DNA of 64,000 bases from Ga0077560 sp046330435. GTDB taxonomy: Bacteria > Actinomycetota > Thermoleophilia > Miltoncostaeales > Miltoncostaeaceae. The stretch lies in NCBI GenBank assembly GCA_046330435.1, contig JAXLST010000009.1, positions 62,001 through 126,000 on the forward strand. Reading direction: 5' to 3'. The notes below the pieces were generated by a model. The model saw nothing but the letters and a program-made list of their open reading frames with translations. It was not told the origin of the DNA and made no database searches. Shown here in pieces: positions 1 to 7,193 of this stretch. Numbering within the stretch: the stretch's first letter is position 1; each line of letters opens with the position of its first letter. Both the position numbers and the translations under genes were made by a program.

Positions 1-574
1 AGGCCAGCTCCAGCGCCCGCGGCAGCCGGTCGCGCGGCACCAGCAGCCCGCACAACAGGAACTGCGGCAGCACGAACGCCGGCAGGAACTGCACCGCCTG
101 GAACTCCGTTGCCGCGAACGCCGACAGGAACAGGCCCAGCGCCGTCCCCAGCACCGCGTCCACCACCGCCACCACCAGCAGCAGCCACGCCGGCCCCGCC
201 ACATCCAGCCCCACCACGTACAGCGCGAACGCCCCGGCCACCAGCGCCTGCACCGCCGCCAGCGCCCCGAAGGCCACCGCATAACCGCCCACCAGGTCCG
301 CCTTGCCCAGCGGCAGGCTCAGCAGCCGCTCCAGCGTCCCCGACTGGCGCTCCCGCAGCGTCGTGATGCTCGTGACCAGGAACATCACCAGGAACGGGAA
401 CAACCCCAGCAGGGGCGCCCCCACCGTGTCGAACACCCTCGTGTCCGCGTAGATCCAGGCCAGCAGGCCCATCAGCACGCACGGCACCACCACCAGCAGC
501 GCCAGCGTCCGCGGGTCGTGCCGCACCTGCCGCAGCACGCGGCCCGCCGTGAGCAGCGTGAGTCGCGGGTTCAT
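1..574 (-). CDS. ABC-2 type transporter permease (N-terminal part, cut by window edge)
   Basis: Membrane half of an export-type ABC transporter. It reads leftwards and runs off the left edge, leaving about 191 N-terminal residues. The ATG at 574 overlaps the stop of the ATPase gene as ATGA (571-574), so the two are translationally coupled. Visible are a hydrophobic segment near residues 23-41, a second near 55-70, then the cytoplasmic stretch RERQSGTLERLLSLPL typical of ABC-2 (DrrB/NodJ-like) permeases, and further hydrophobic helices. With the ATPase it should form a drug or lipid efflux pump in the cytoplasmic membrane; the substrate cannot be told. Control by the upstream TetR gene is inferred from the palindrome at 1322-1343. 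Confidence 0.85.
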   Translation of the reverse strand, partial: MNPRLTLLTAGRVLRQVRHDPRTLALLVVVPCVLMGLLAWIYADTRVFDTVGAPLLGLFPFLVMFLVTSITTLRERQSGTLERLLSLPLGKADLVGGYAVAFGALAAVQALVAGAFALYVVGLDVAGPAWLLLVVAVVDAVLGTALGLFLSAFAATEFQAVQFLPAFVLPQFLLCGLLVPRDRLPRALELA

Positions 575-1332
575 GACGGCACCTCCATCCCGGCCGGCTC
601 CACCAGGCGCAGGAACGCGCCCTCCGCATCCGTCGCGCCCGTGCGCTCCAGCAGCGCGGGCAGCGGGTCGTCGGCCACCAGGCGCCCCTCGTGCATGAGC
701 AGCAGCCGGTCGCACCGCACCGCCTCGTCCATCACATGGCTCGAGACCAGCAGCGTCGCCCCGCCGGCGGCGAGCCGGTGGAACAGGTCCCACAGGTCCC
801 GCCGCAGCACCGGGTCCAGGCCCACCGTGGGCTCGTCCAGCACCAGCAGCTCCGGGGTGCCCACCAGGGCCGCGCCCAGCGACACCCGGCTGAACTGCCC
901 GCCGGAGAGGTTCGACACCCGCGCCGACCGGTGGCCCGCGAGGTCCACCAGCTCCAGCACCCGTTCCACCTCGCCGCGCACCCCCGGCCGCGGCACACCC
1001 ACCACTGCCGCGAAGTACGCCAGGTTCTCCGCCACGGTGAGGTCCGCGTACACCGACGGCGACTGGGTGACGTACCCCACCCGGTCCCGGAGGGCCCGGG
1101 TGCCGGCCGGCCGTCCCAGCACCTCCACCGTGCCGCCGTGGGTGCGCTGCACCCCGACGATGCTGCGCATGAGCGTCGACTTCCCGCACCCGCTGGGGCC
1201 CAGCAGCCCCACCACCGCGCCGCGCGGCACCCGCAGCGACAGGCCCGGCAGCACCTCGCGGCCCCCGCGCACCACGCGCAGGTCGTCCACCACGATCGCG
1301 TCCATCTCCAACCCCGTGTCAAAATTCATCAT
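571..1332 (-). CDS. ABC transporter ATP-binding protein
   Basis: Cytoplasmic ATPase partner of the permease, 253 residues, normal for a single nucleotide-binding domain. Walker A is GPSGCGKST (about residues 45-53), the signature is LSGGQFSR, Walker B with the catalytic glutamate is LLVLDEPTVGLD, followed by the SSHVMDEA switch histidine region. This is the DrrA/CcmA-type efflux ATPase family. Two ATGs stand together at 1332 and 1329; a third candidate start (MDAIVV) lies about nine codons further in. A TAATTT -10 (1339-1344) six bases before 1332 favours the first pair. A palindrome covers the start, so this promoter is probably shut by the TetR protein encoded just upstream. Confidence 0.92.
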   Translation of the reverse strand: MMNFDTGLEMDAIVVDDLRVVRGGREVLPGLSLRVPRGAVVGLLGPSGCGKSTLMRSIVGVQRTHGGTVEVLGRPAGTRALRDRVGYVTQSPSVYADLTVAENLAYFAAVVGVPRPGVRGEVERVLELVDLAGHRSARVSNLSGGQFSRVSLGAALVGTPELLVLDEPTVGLDPVLRRDLWDLFHRLAAGGATLLVSSHVMDEAVRCDRLLLMHEGRLVADDPLPALLERTGATDAEGAFLRLVEPAGMEVPS

Positions 1333-1343
1333 GCGATGAAATT
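1322..1343. promoter_or_regulatory. Candidate TetR operator overlapping the ABC ATPase start
   Basis: TTCATC (1325-1330), ATGC spacer, GATGAA (1335-1340) is a perfect inverted repeat, with AA/TT matches one base further out. It is strikingly AT-rich for this sequence, covers the ATG codons at 1332/1329 and abuts the minus-strand -10 TAATTT (1339-1344). A TetR gene ends 42 bases away, so it is the obvious ligand-controlled repressor. Assignment to that protein is inference. Confidence 0.6.
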
Positions 1344-1384
1344 ACACCCGGCGGTGGACGTCGCGCCATCCACCGGATGGGGGA

Positions 1385-1990
1385 TCAGGGCAGCGGCGCG
1401 GTGAGGTGGTGCTGGATGACCGGTGCGAGCATCGGCACCAGCTCCTCGACCTCGGCGGACGCCAGCGGCTCGACCTCCAGCACGTACCGCAGCAGCGCGA
1501 CGCCGCCCAGCTGGGCGGCGGCGAGGTTGGCGCGCAGCTCGGGGTCGTCGGCGTCCAGCGCCTCGGCGATGCGCCCGAACAGGGCCCGGGCGAGGAACTG
1601 CCGCAGCATTCCGGCGGCGTCCTCGCCGGAGAGCGCCGCCCGCAGCAGCCCCACGATGACGGGACGGCGGTCCGGGGCGTCCCAGGTGGAGAAGAAGAAC
1701 CGCACCAGACGCTCGCCGAGCCCGTCCGGGTCGCCGGTGAAGACGGCGGGCACCAGGTCCTGGGGCTGCACGGGCAGCTCCATGGCCGCCACGAACAGCT
1801 CCTCCTTGCCGGAGAAGTAGTGGTGCACCAGCCGCGCGTCGACACCGGCGGCCCGCGCGATGCCGCGCAGCGTCACGCCGTCGTAGCCGCGGGCGGCGAA
1901 CTCGGTGCGGGCGGCGGCCACGATGGCCCCGCGGGCGTCGGCCCCCGCCGGGCGCGGGCCGCGGCGGCGCGGTGCGGCCCCCTCGGACAT
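1385..1990 (-). CDS. TetR family transcriptional regulator
   Basis: Ligand-responsive repressor of 201 residues, usual for the family. The N-terminal helix-turn-helix is clear: IVAAARTEFAARGYDGVTL, then RGIARAAGVDARLVHHYFSG, ending in the typical YFSGKEELF. The C-terminal part (residues about 70-200) is the helical ligand-binding domain. I chose the ATG at 1990 because a TAGCGT -10 (1998-2003) lies exactly seven bases before it, the leaderless spacing used by other genes here; a GTG at 1999 would lie inside that box. It precedes the ABC pair in the same direction and probably represses it through the palindrome at 1322-1343. Confidence 0.9.
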   Translation of the reverse strand: MSEGAAPRRRGPRPAGADARGAIVAAARTEFAARGYDGVTLRGIARAAGVDARLVHHYFSGKEELFVAAMELPVQPQDLVPAVFTGDPDGLGERLVRFFFSTWDAPDRRPVIVGLLRAALSGEDAAGMLRQFLARALFGRIAEALDADDPELRANLAAAQLGGVALLRYVLEVEPLASAEVEELVPMLAPVIQHHLTAPLP

Positions 1991-1997
1991 GGCGGCC

Positions 1998-2003
1998 ACG
2001 CTA
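1998..2003 (-). promoter_or_regulatory. -10 element TAGCGT of the TetR gene
   Basis: TAGCGT on the minus strand, seven bases from the ATG at 1990, which would make that ATG the transcript's first codon. The same hexamer stands before gcvT and the VanW gene. Confidence 0.5.
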
Positions 2004-2043
2004 CCGCAGGCCGCCGCGTGACGGGTGGGCCCGCGGCGGCGGA

Positions 2044-2049
2044 TACAGT
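2044..2049 (+). promoter_or_regulatory. -10-like element TACAGT before the sigma factor gene
   Basis: TACAGT ends three bases before the ATG at 2053. The spacing is shorter than at the other promoters in the window, so either transcription starts just inside the ORF and a later start is used, or this is chance. Confidence 0.3.
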
Positions 2050-2052
2050 GCG

Positions 2053-2601
2053 ATGGATGTCGCCGACACAGGGATCCGCAGCGTGACGCTGGGCCGTGCC
2101 CGCGCCGCCCGTCCGGACTTCGCCGACGTGGCGGCCGCCGAGCTCGACGGCGTCTACCGCTACCTGGTGCACATGCTCCGCGACCCGGTGCTCGCCGAGG
2201 ACGTGACCTCGGCCACCTTCGAACGTGCTCTGCGGGACTGGCGCCGGTACGACCCGGCCAAGGGCCGCCCCGGGGTGTGGCTCATCGAGATCGCACGCCG
2301 CCAGGCGCTCGACCACCTGCGCAGCGAGGGGCGCCGCCGCCGCCGCGAGGAGCGGTTCGCCGCGATGGAACCCCGCAGCGCCCCGGAACCCCGGGTGGCC
2401 GGGATCCCCGAGGACATGCGGGTGGCGATGACCGCGCTCAGCGAATCCGAGCGCGAGCTGGTGGCCCTGCGCATCGTGCTGGGGGTCGACACCGCCGAGG
2501 CCGCCCGCATCACCGGCACCACGCCGAGCGCCGTGTCCACGTCCCTGCACCGCGCCCTCGGCAAGCTCCGCACCCGCCTCCAGGACACCGTCGATGTCTG
2601 A
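2053..2601 (+). CDS. ECF-type RNA polymerase sigma factor
   Basis: A small sigma-70 family factor of 182 residues. Region 2 is seen at LDGVYRYLVHMLRDPVLAED followed by ATFERALRDWRRYDP and WLIEIARRQALDHLR (core binding and -10 recognition). Region 4 is LSESERELVALRIVLGVD with the helix-turn-helix EAARITGTTPSAVSTSLHRA (-35 recognition). The length and the short linker are those of ECF factors. The next gene overlaps it by eight bases and encodes a single-pass membrane protein, so the pair probably forms a sigma/anti-sigma switch. Divergent from the TetR gene across 62 bases. The start at 2053 is chosen because upstream codons are not conserved in character. Confidence 0.9.
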   Translation: MDVADTGIRSVTLGRARAARPDFADVAAAELDGVYRYLVHMLRDPVLAEDVTSATFERALRDWRRYDPAKGRPGVWLIEIARRQALDHLRSEGRRRRREERFAAMEPRSAPEPRVAGIPEDMRVAMTALSESERELVALRIVLGVDTAEAARITGTTPSAVSTSLHRALGKLRTRLQDTVDV

Positions 2602-3424
2602 CATCACCCCCCAGCGCCTCGAGGAGCTCCTGGCCGGCGACCCGCCGCGGACCGACGCCGAGCGGGACGTCCTGCACATGGCCGCCGCACTGCGCGGCGC
2701 CGCCCCGGACGCCCCCGACCGCCTGCGGGAACGGGTCATGGGCTCGGCCCGCACCGCCCCCGCGCGTGGCGGCCGGTTCCGGCTCCCCGACTTCTCGGCG
2801 GCCTGGATGGGCCCCGCCGTGGCGGGCGTCGCGGCGATCGTGATCGGCGCCGCCGTGTTCCTGCCCGGGTTGGGCGGGGGCGACGGGCGCACCGCGCAGC
2901 CGGTTGGGACCGTGGAGCTGTCCGACGGCGGCGCCGGCGTGGCCCCCCCGACGGCCGGCGGGGGGAAGACCGCCGGCGCCGCACCCGACGCCACGCGGGC
3001 CCCGGAGATCGCGGCCCCGGTGCAGCCGTCCGCGGTCGCACCGGACGCCATGGCCCTGGCCGCGAACGCGGTGGTGGTGGGACCCTCGGACGGATGGCCC
3101 GCCGGCGCCCTGGAGGCGGTGGCGAACCCGCTGGAGGCCGCCGGTGGCGTCGTCACGGGAGCGAGCACCGGGACGTCCCTGGACGGCCGCGAGGACCTGC
3201 GGGTGGAGGCCCTGGTGCCGGCCGGCAAGGAGACCGCCGCCGTCGACGCCATCACCGCGGCCCTGCCCGCGGACACCGCCTGGCAGCCCTCCGGCGAGGC
3301 GCGCACGGCGGTGGGCAAGGACGCCGCCGGCGGGACCGTGCGCCCCGACGCCGCCCCGAAGGACCTCGCGGGATCCGACGCCGTGCCCGTCACGGTGGTC
3401 GTCGTGCGGGACGGCACGCCCTGA
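2594..3424 (+). CDS. Membrane anti-sigma-like protein
   Basis: 276 residues with an N-terminal cytoplasmic helical part (PQRLEELLAGDPPRTDAERD and following), one clear membrane segment at about residues 72-93 (GPAVAGVAAIVIGAAVFLPG), and a roughly 180-residue outer part rich in Ala, Gly, Pro and Asp. No zinc-binding HxxxCxxC motif is present, so it is not a ZAS-type anti-sigma factor. The role is inferred from topology and from the eight-base overlap with the sigma gene: it would hold the sigma factor at the membrane until an external signal. Sequence similarity to a named family was not recognised. Confidence 0.6.
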   Translation: MSDITPQRLEELLAGDPPRTDAERDVLHMAAALRGAAPDAPDRLRERVMGSARTAPARGGRFRLPDFSAAWMGPAVAGVAAIVIGAAVFLPGLGGGDGRTAQPVGTVELSDGGAGVAPPTAGGGKTAGAAPDATRAPEIAAPVQPSAVAPDAMALAANAVVVGPSDGWPAGALEAVANPLEAAGGVVTGASTGTSLDGREDLRVEALVPAGKETAAVDAITAALPADTAWQPSGEARTAVGKDAAGGTVRPDAAPKDLAGSDAVPVTVVVVRDGTP

Positions 3425-4290
3425 CCCAGCACACCTGCCCGCGTTGCGGCGCCCCCGGGCGTCCGTTGGCGCATGCCCGCGACCGCATGGGCGGACCCGC
3501 CCGCACCGTGGCGCGCTGCACGTCGCGGGCCTGCGGGGTGGGGTGGACCACCGGAGTGCCGTCATCCGGCGCGGCGGCGCCCGGGCTGGGATCCGGCGGC
3601 CCGCTGGGGCGCGTGGCGCGCGCGCTGGCCGCGGCCGAGCTGCGCCGGCTGCTGCCCGGCGTGGGCCCCGGGATGCTGGTCATGGACGTGGGCGCCGGGG
3701 CCGGCCTGCGGGCCGACGCCCTGCTGGGCCTGGGCGCCCGGGTGCTCGCGCTCGAGCCCGACCCGATCGAGGCCATGCGGGCCTCGGCCGCGCTGCGCGG
3801 GCGGGCCGTGGTGCGATCCGTGGGGCTCGCCGAGCTGGAGCCCGACGCGGTGCGCGCCGACGCCGTGCTGTGCTGGCACGTGCTGGAGCATCTGCCCGAC
3901 CTCGACCTGTCACTGGCCCGCATGCGGGACGCCCTGCGGCCCGGCGGCACGCTGCTCGTCGCGGTGCCGAACGCCGGGGGCGCCGAGGCCCGCATGCTGG
4001 GCGGCCGCTGGCAGGGCTGGGAGCCCGCGCGCCATCGCTGGCACCTCACCCGCCGGTCGCTGCGCAACGCGCTCACCGCCGCGGGCCTCGCGGACATCGA
4101 CATCACGGCGCGCGGCGGGTGGGGGCCGGCGCTGAGCCTCGCCGCCTCGCTGGCGCCCTCCCTGGACCCGCAGCTCGCGGGGTCGCCCCTGCCCGGGCTG
4201 GCCCTGGCGGCGGCGCTCACGCCGGTCTCGGGACTCGCGCGTCTGGCGGGCGCCGGCCCGCAGCTGGTCGCGGTGGCCCGCCGGCCCTAG
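3421..4290 (+). CDS. Zinc-ribbon class I SAM-dependent methyltransferase
   Basis: N-terminal zinc ribbon (CPRCG, later CTSRACG) followed by a Rossmann methyltransferase: motif I VMDVGAGAGLRAD, the acidic strand end ALEPDP, then CWHVLEHLPD, RPGGTLLVAVPN and HRWHLTRRSLRNAL, the pattern of the Methyltransf_23 (UbiE/COQ5-like) group. About 289 residues. No ATG, GTG or TTG includes the first CxxC; the only codon that does is CTG at 3421, which overlaps the previous stop as CTGA. TTG at 3466 or ATG at 3487 are alternatives that would cut the ribbon. Substrate unknown. Third gene of the sigma/anti-sigma group. Confidence 0.75.
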   Translation: MTQHTCPRCGAPGRPLAHARDRMGGPARTVARCTSRACGVGWTTGVPSSGAAAPGLGSGGPLGRVARALAAAELRRLLPGVGPGMLVMDVGAGAGLRADALLGLGARVLALEPDPIEAMRASAALRGRAVVRSVGLAELEPDAVRADAVLCWHVLEHLPDLDLSLARMRDALRPGGTLLVAVPNAGGAEARMLGGRWQGWEPARHRWHLTRRSLRNALTAAGLADIDITARGGWGPALSLAASLAPSLDPQLAGSPLPGLALAAALTPVSGLARLAGAGPQLVAVARRP

Positions 4291-4523
4291 CCGGTCCCGG
4301 GCGCCCTCGGCGCCGGTCACCCGGGACGGGGTCCCGGCCATGCATCTCCCGGCCAACACCGCGCGTCGGCGGTGGCCCGCCGGCCCCGGCCGGCTCGTCC
4401 CCGGTGGGGCGCCGCCCCGGCGTCGGTCACCCTGGACGGGTTCCCGGCCACGCCGCATCGGGGGCCCCCGTCGCCGTCCGCGGAAGGCTCCCACGGTGCG
4501 TCGCCGGTGGCCGTCCGGCCCGG
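4272..4523. repeat. Degenerate direct repeats at and after the methyltransferase end
   Basis: The gap before the next gene (4291-4524) holds no gene. The string GGTGGCCCGCCGGCCC occurs at 4272 (last codons of the methyltransferase) and again at 4371, with a third looser copy GGTGGCCGTCCGGCCC at 4506. GGTCACCCGGGACGGGGTCC at 4315 recurs with changes at 4425 (GGTCACCCTGGACGGGTTCC). The units are thus about 100-110 bases long and have drifted apart. No open frame or transposon end was seen. Confidence 0.6.
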
Positions 4524-4524
4524 G

Positions 4525-5178
4525 TCAGCCGCCGCGCGGGGGCGCCAGCGGGGCGTCCACCACCTCGGTGTGCACCACGGGGCCGTCCGCCGTGACCTCC
4601 AGCCACGCCCAGTGGGGCCGAGGGTCCTCGACCGTGCCCTCACCGATGGCCCCCGGGTTCACGATGAGCGCCCGCCCGGCCCGCCGCACCATCTGCTGGT
4701 GGGTGTGGCCCACCACCAGCACGTCCGCCCCCAGGGCCTTCGCCTGGCGCAGCAGCCCCTCCGCGGGGGTGTCCTCGTCCACGATCACCGACAGGTCCCC
4801 GGGCTGGCCGTGGGAGACCACCACCCGCACGCCGGCCACGTCCACCTCCACCCGGCGGGGCAGGCGCTGCAGCCAGGCGATGTCGCCGGTCCTGAGCCGC
4901 CGGATCGTCCAGGAGCGGGACCCCACGCGGTCGGAGGCGGGGTGCCCCGCCGGCCTGGGCGCGCCCCGGGCCACCTTCTGGTCGGTGTTGCCCATCACCG
5001 TGGGCCAGCCCAGCTCGCGGACCGCCGCGATGCACGCCGCCGGATCCGGGCCGCGCATCACCACGTCGCCGGTGCACACCCCCCGCGTGATGCCGCGCTC
5101 CCGCACGGCCCGCAGGACGGCCTCCAGGGCGTCGTGGCGCCCGTGGATGTCCCCGATGAGGGCGAGCCGCTCGGTCAC
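4525..5178 (-). CDS. Calcineurin-like metallophosphoesterase (YfcE/ApaH-like)
   Basis: 217 residues with the whole binuclear-metal signature: GDIHGRHDAL, TGDVVMRGPDP, MGNTDQ (the GNHD equivalent), SHGQPGD and VVGHTHQQM. The MPP family hydrolyses phosphomono- and diesters, including cyclic nucleotides and dinucleoside polyphosphates; the exact substrate is not readable. It starts at GTG 5178, overlapping the stop of the C-terminal CHAD gene as GTGA. It is the last gene of a four-gene run with exopolyphosphatase and two CHAD genes, which suggests a phosphate or polyphosphate-linked role. Confidence 0.88.
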   Translation of the reverse strand: MTERLALIGDIHGRHDALEAVLRAVRERGITRGVCTGDVVMRGPDPAACIAAVRELGWPTVMGNTDQKVARGAPRPAGHPASDRVGSRSWTIRRLRTGDIAWLQRLPRRVEVDVAGVRVVVSHGQPGDLSVIVDEDTPAEGLLRQAKALGADVLVVGHTHQQMVRRAGRALIVNPGAIGEGTVEDPRPHWAWLEVTADGPVVHTEVVDAPLAPPRGG

Positions 5179-5663
5179 GCGCCGATGCCCAGCGCCGCCT
5201 CCAGACGCTCCCGGAAGCGCTCCTCGCGCAGGCGCCGCCACTCCGACCCGAACCGGGCGAACAGCTCCACCCGCAGCGCCCGCCGGCCGGCGAGCAGCGT
5301 CCGGATGCCGGGGCGCAGGTCCGCGGCTCCGGGGGCGGGGTCGCCCAGACCCGCCAGGTGCGCCTTCAGGGCCGGCACCTGCACGTCGCAGTCGTGGATG
5401 TCGCCCAGCAGGTCCTGCAGCCCGCGGACCTCCTCCAGGAACGGCGCCAGGTCCTCGGCGAACGCGGGTCCGAAGATCTCCAGCAGGTACCGCAGCCGCT
5501 TGATCGCGATGCGCATGTCGTGGAGCTCGGTGACGTTCGCCGGGTCCACCACCAGAGCCTCGTACCCGTACACCTCGCCGATGCGCACCCGCAGGACCCG
5601 CCGGGCGTTGCGGCGGAGGGACCGCTTGGGCGAGATGCCGGGGACGTGGCGCGGCCTGGCCAT
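5175..5663 (-). CDS. CHAD domain protein, C-terminal-half type
   Basis: 162 residues. The hallmark is the histidine- and arginine/lysine-rich helix ELHDMRIAIKRLRYLLEIFG, exactly the form found in the second four-helix half of CHAD (conserved histidine alpha-helical) domains. The rest is helical and basic at its start (RNARRVLRVR) and acidic mid-way (LQDLLGDIHDCD). CHAD domains bind polyphosphate granules in other bacteria. The ATG at 5663 overlaps the stop of the preceding CHAD gene as ATGA. Complete CHAD domains are usually about 250-300 residues in one chain, so this is half of one; the partner is the gene before it. Confidence 0.85.
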   Translation of the reverse strand: MARPRHVPGISPKRSLRRNARRVLRVRIGEVYGYEALVVDPANVTELHDMRIAIKRLRYLLEIFGPAFAEDLAPFLEEVRGLQDLLGDIHDCDVQVPALKAHLAGLGDPAPGAADLRPGIRTLLAGRRALRVELFARFGSEWRRLREERFRERLEAALGIGA

Positions 5664-6178
5664 CAGGCGCCGCCCGGGCCGGAGGGGAGTGCCGACGGCG
5701 ACACGCCCGTGTGCCTGGCGACCCACCGCTCGAAGCGGGGCCCGAAGGCGTCCGCCTCCAGGGCCTCCAGCATCCCGGCGATGCGGGCGCCCTCCTCGGT
5801 GCGGCGGGCGGCCTGGGCCGCGATGAGGTCCTCCACGCCGGGCCGGTCCACCGGGTCGAGGTCGTCGAGCATCGCACCGAGCGCGGCCATCGAGACGTCC
5901 AGGTCGCGCGCCGCGCCGAGCGTGTCCGTGACGGCCTTCACCACCCGCAGCCGCCGGCGGAACCCGCGGCGGGGGAACGCCGCGGCGAATGCGTCCATGG
6001 CGGCGCGCAGGCGCCGTGAGCTCACCCGCATCGCGTGCAGCGCCTCGATGTCCTCGCCGCGCAGGGTGCCGTCGCGGTGGCTCATGAGCTCGCGCCACCG
6101 CACGATCAGCACGCGACCGGCGGCCTCGCGGAACGGCGTGACCGGCCCGAGGCCGGGGACGTCCCATGCCCGCGCCAC
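5663..6178 (-). CDS. CHAD domain protein, N-terminal-half type
   Basis: 171 residues with the first-half CHAD motif ALHAMRVSSRRLRAAMDAF, followed by FRRRLRVVKAVTDTLGAARD LDV, the basic surface helices that contact polyphosphate in this family. Begins four bases after the exopolyphosphatase stop and ends in an ATGA overlap with the second-half CHAD gene. Together they make up one whole CHAD domain made as two chains, unless a single-base sequence error split one gene; the second frame is open upstream, so this cannot be excluded. Likely role: binding or organising polyphosphate for the adjacent Ppx enzyme (inference from neighbours). Confidence 0.85.
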   Translation of the reverse strand: MARAWDVPGLGPVTPFREAAGRVLIVRWRELMSHRDGTLRGEDIEALHAMRVSSRRLRAAMDAFAAAFPRRGFRRRLRVVKAVTDTLGAARDLDVSMAALGAMLDDLDPVDRPGVEDLIAAQAARRTEEGARIAGMLEALEADAFGPRFERWVARHTGVSPSALPSGPGGA

Positions 6179-6182
6179 GGGA

Positions 6183-7103
6183 TCAGCCCGCCAGGGAGGC
6201 GGGGCCGCGCGCCGCGGCCTCCATCACCAGCCCCTCGCGGAGACCGGCCGCGGAGACCTCGAGCGCCTCCACACCGAACGCCCGGCGCACCGCCTCGAGC
6301 ACCGCGGCGCCCGCGAGGCACAGCCGCAGCCGCGCTGCCTCCAGGCCGGTGTCGGACGCGATGTCCTCGGCGGGGGCGGAGGCGAGCACCTCCACGGCCC
6401 GCACCAGGGCGTCGCGGTCGAGCCGCGGGGTCGCCGCGAGGACGCCGAGCGCCACCGCGGAGCCGCCGGTGGCGATCGCCGAACCGGTGCCGGGGTGCGC
6501 CTGCGCCAGCGGCTCGACGAACGACCGGGCGAACGCCGACATGGGCCCCAGCAGGTCGAGGGCCGGCGGGTCCTGCGGCTCGTAGCGCTCGGTCATCTTG
6601 CGGACGCCGATGGGCAGCGAGGTGACCCATTCCAGGTCGCCGCCGTTGCCGCCCATGAGCTCCAGGCTCCCGCCGCCCAGGTCCACCGCCATGAACCGCC
6701 CGGCCCGGTCGGCGGCGCCGAGTCCCGCGAAGGTGAGCGCGGCCTCCTCCGGCCCGCTGAGCACCCGCGGCCGGATGCCGGTGGCGCGCTCCAGCACCGA
6801 CAGGAGGTCCGCGGCGTTCTCGGCCTCGCGCGCGACGGCGGTGCAGGCGATGACGATGGGGGACGCCCCCAGGGCGCGGGCCTCGCCGGCCATTGCGGCC
6901 ACGGTCTGCTCCACCACCACCATCGCGTGCGCCGGGATGACCCCCGTGCGCTCCAGCCCCTCGCCCAGGGCGGTCATCGCCGAGCTCGAGGCGAGCGCGA
7001 CGGGCCTGCCGTCACGGATGCGCGACACCAGCATCCGGGTCGTGTTCGTCCCGACGTCGATCGCCGCGACGATCGGGGCTCCGGTGTCGCCGCCATCGGT
7101 CAC
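6183..7103 (-). CDS. ppx: Exopolyphosphatase / guanosine pentaphosphatase family (Ppx/GppA)
   Basis: 306 residues of the sugar kinase/Hsp70/actin-fold phosphatase family. Seen are phosphate loop 1 AAIDVGTNTTRMLVSRI, the middle acidic region LSGPEEAALTFAG, phosphate loop 2 FMAVDLGGGSLELM and IATGGSAVALG. It removes terminal phosphate from polyphosphate or pppGpp; the short form without an HD domain suggests a Ppx of the actinobacterial single-module type. Start set at GTG 7103 because TACCGT (7112-7117) lies eight bases upstream; a longer frame to 7163 has poor coding character. First gene of the polyphosphate-type operon. Confidence 0.88.
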   Translation of the reverse strand: MTDGGDTGAPIVAAIDVGTNTTRMLVSRIRDGRPVALASSSAMTALGEGLERTGVIPAHAMVVVEQTVAAMAGEARALGASPIVIACTAVAREAENAADLLSVLERATGIRPRVLSGPEEAALTFAGLGAADRAGRFMAVDLGGGSLELMGGNGGDLEWVTSLPIGVRKMTERYEPQDPPALDLLGPMSAFARSFVEPLAQAHPGTGSAIATGGSAVALGVLAATPRLDRDALVRAVEVLASAPAEDIASDTGLEAARLRLCLAGAAVLEAVRRAFGVEALEVSAAGLREGLVMEAAARGPASLAG

Positions 7104-7111
7104 GGCTGGCG

Positions 7112-7117
7112 ACGGTA
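7112..7117 (-). promoter_or_regulatory. -10 element TACCGT of the ppx operon
   Basis: Eight bases before the GTG at 7103 on the minus strand. No separate promoter was seen for the three following genes, so all four are likely on one transcript. Confidence 0.45.
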
Positions 7118-7161
7118 TCTCATGCCCCGCCCGCGCGCACGCGCGAACGGGGCGATGTTGC

Positions 7162-7180
7162 AAACCCCGCCGGTGCGGGG
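7162..7180 (-). terminator. Rho-independent terminator of the small membrane protein gene
   Basis: Read on the minus strand: CCCCGC, loop ACCG, GCGGGG, then TTT. It sits 14 bases past the stop of the gene at 7194-7532 and before the ppx promoter. Confidence 0.6.
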
Positions 7181-7193
7181 CCTCAGCGGTGGG

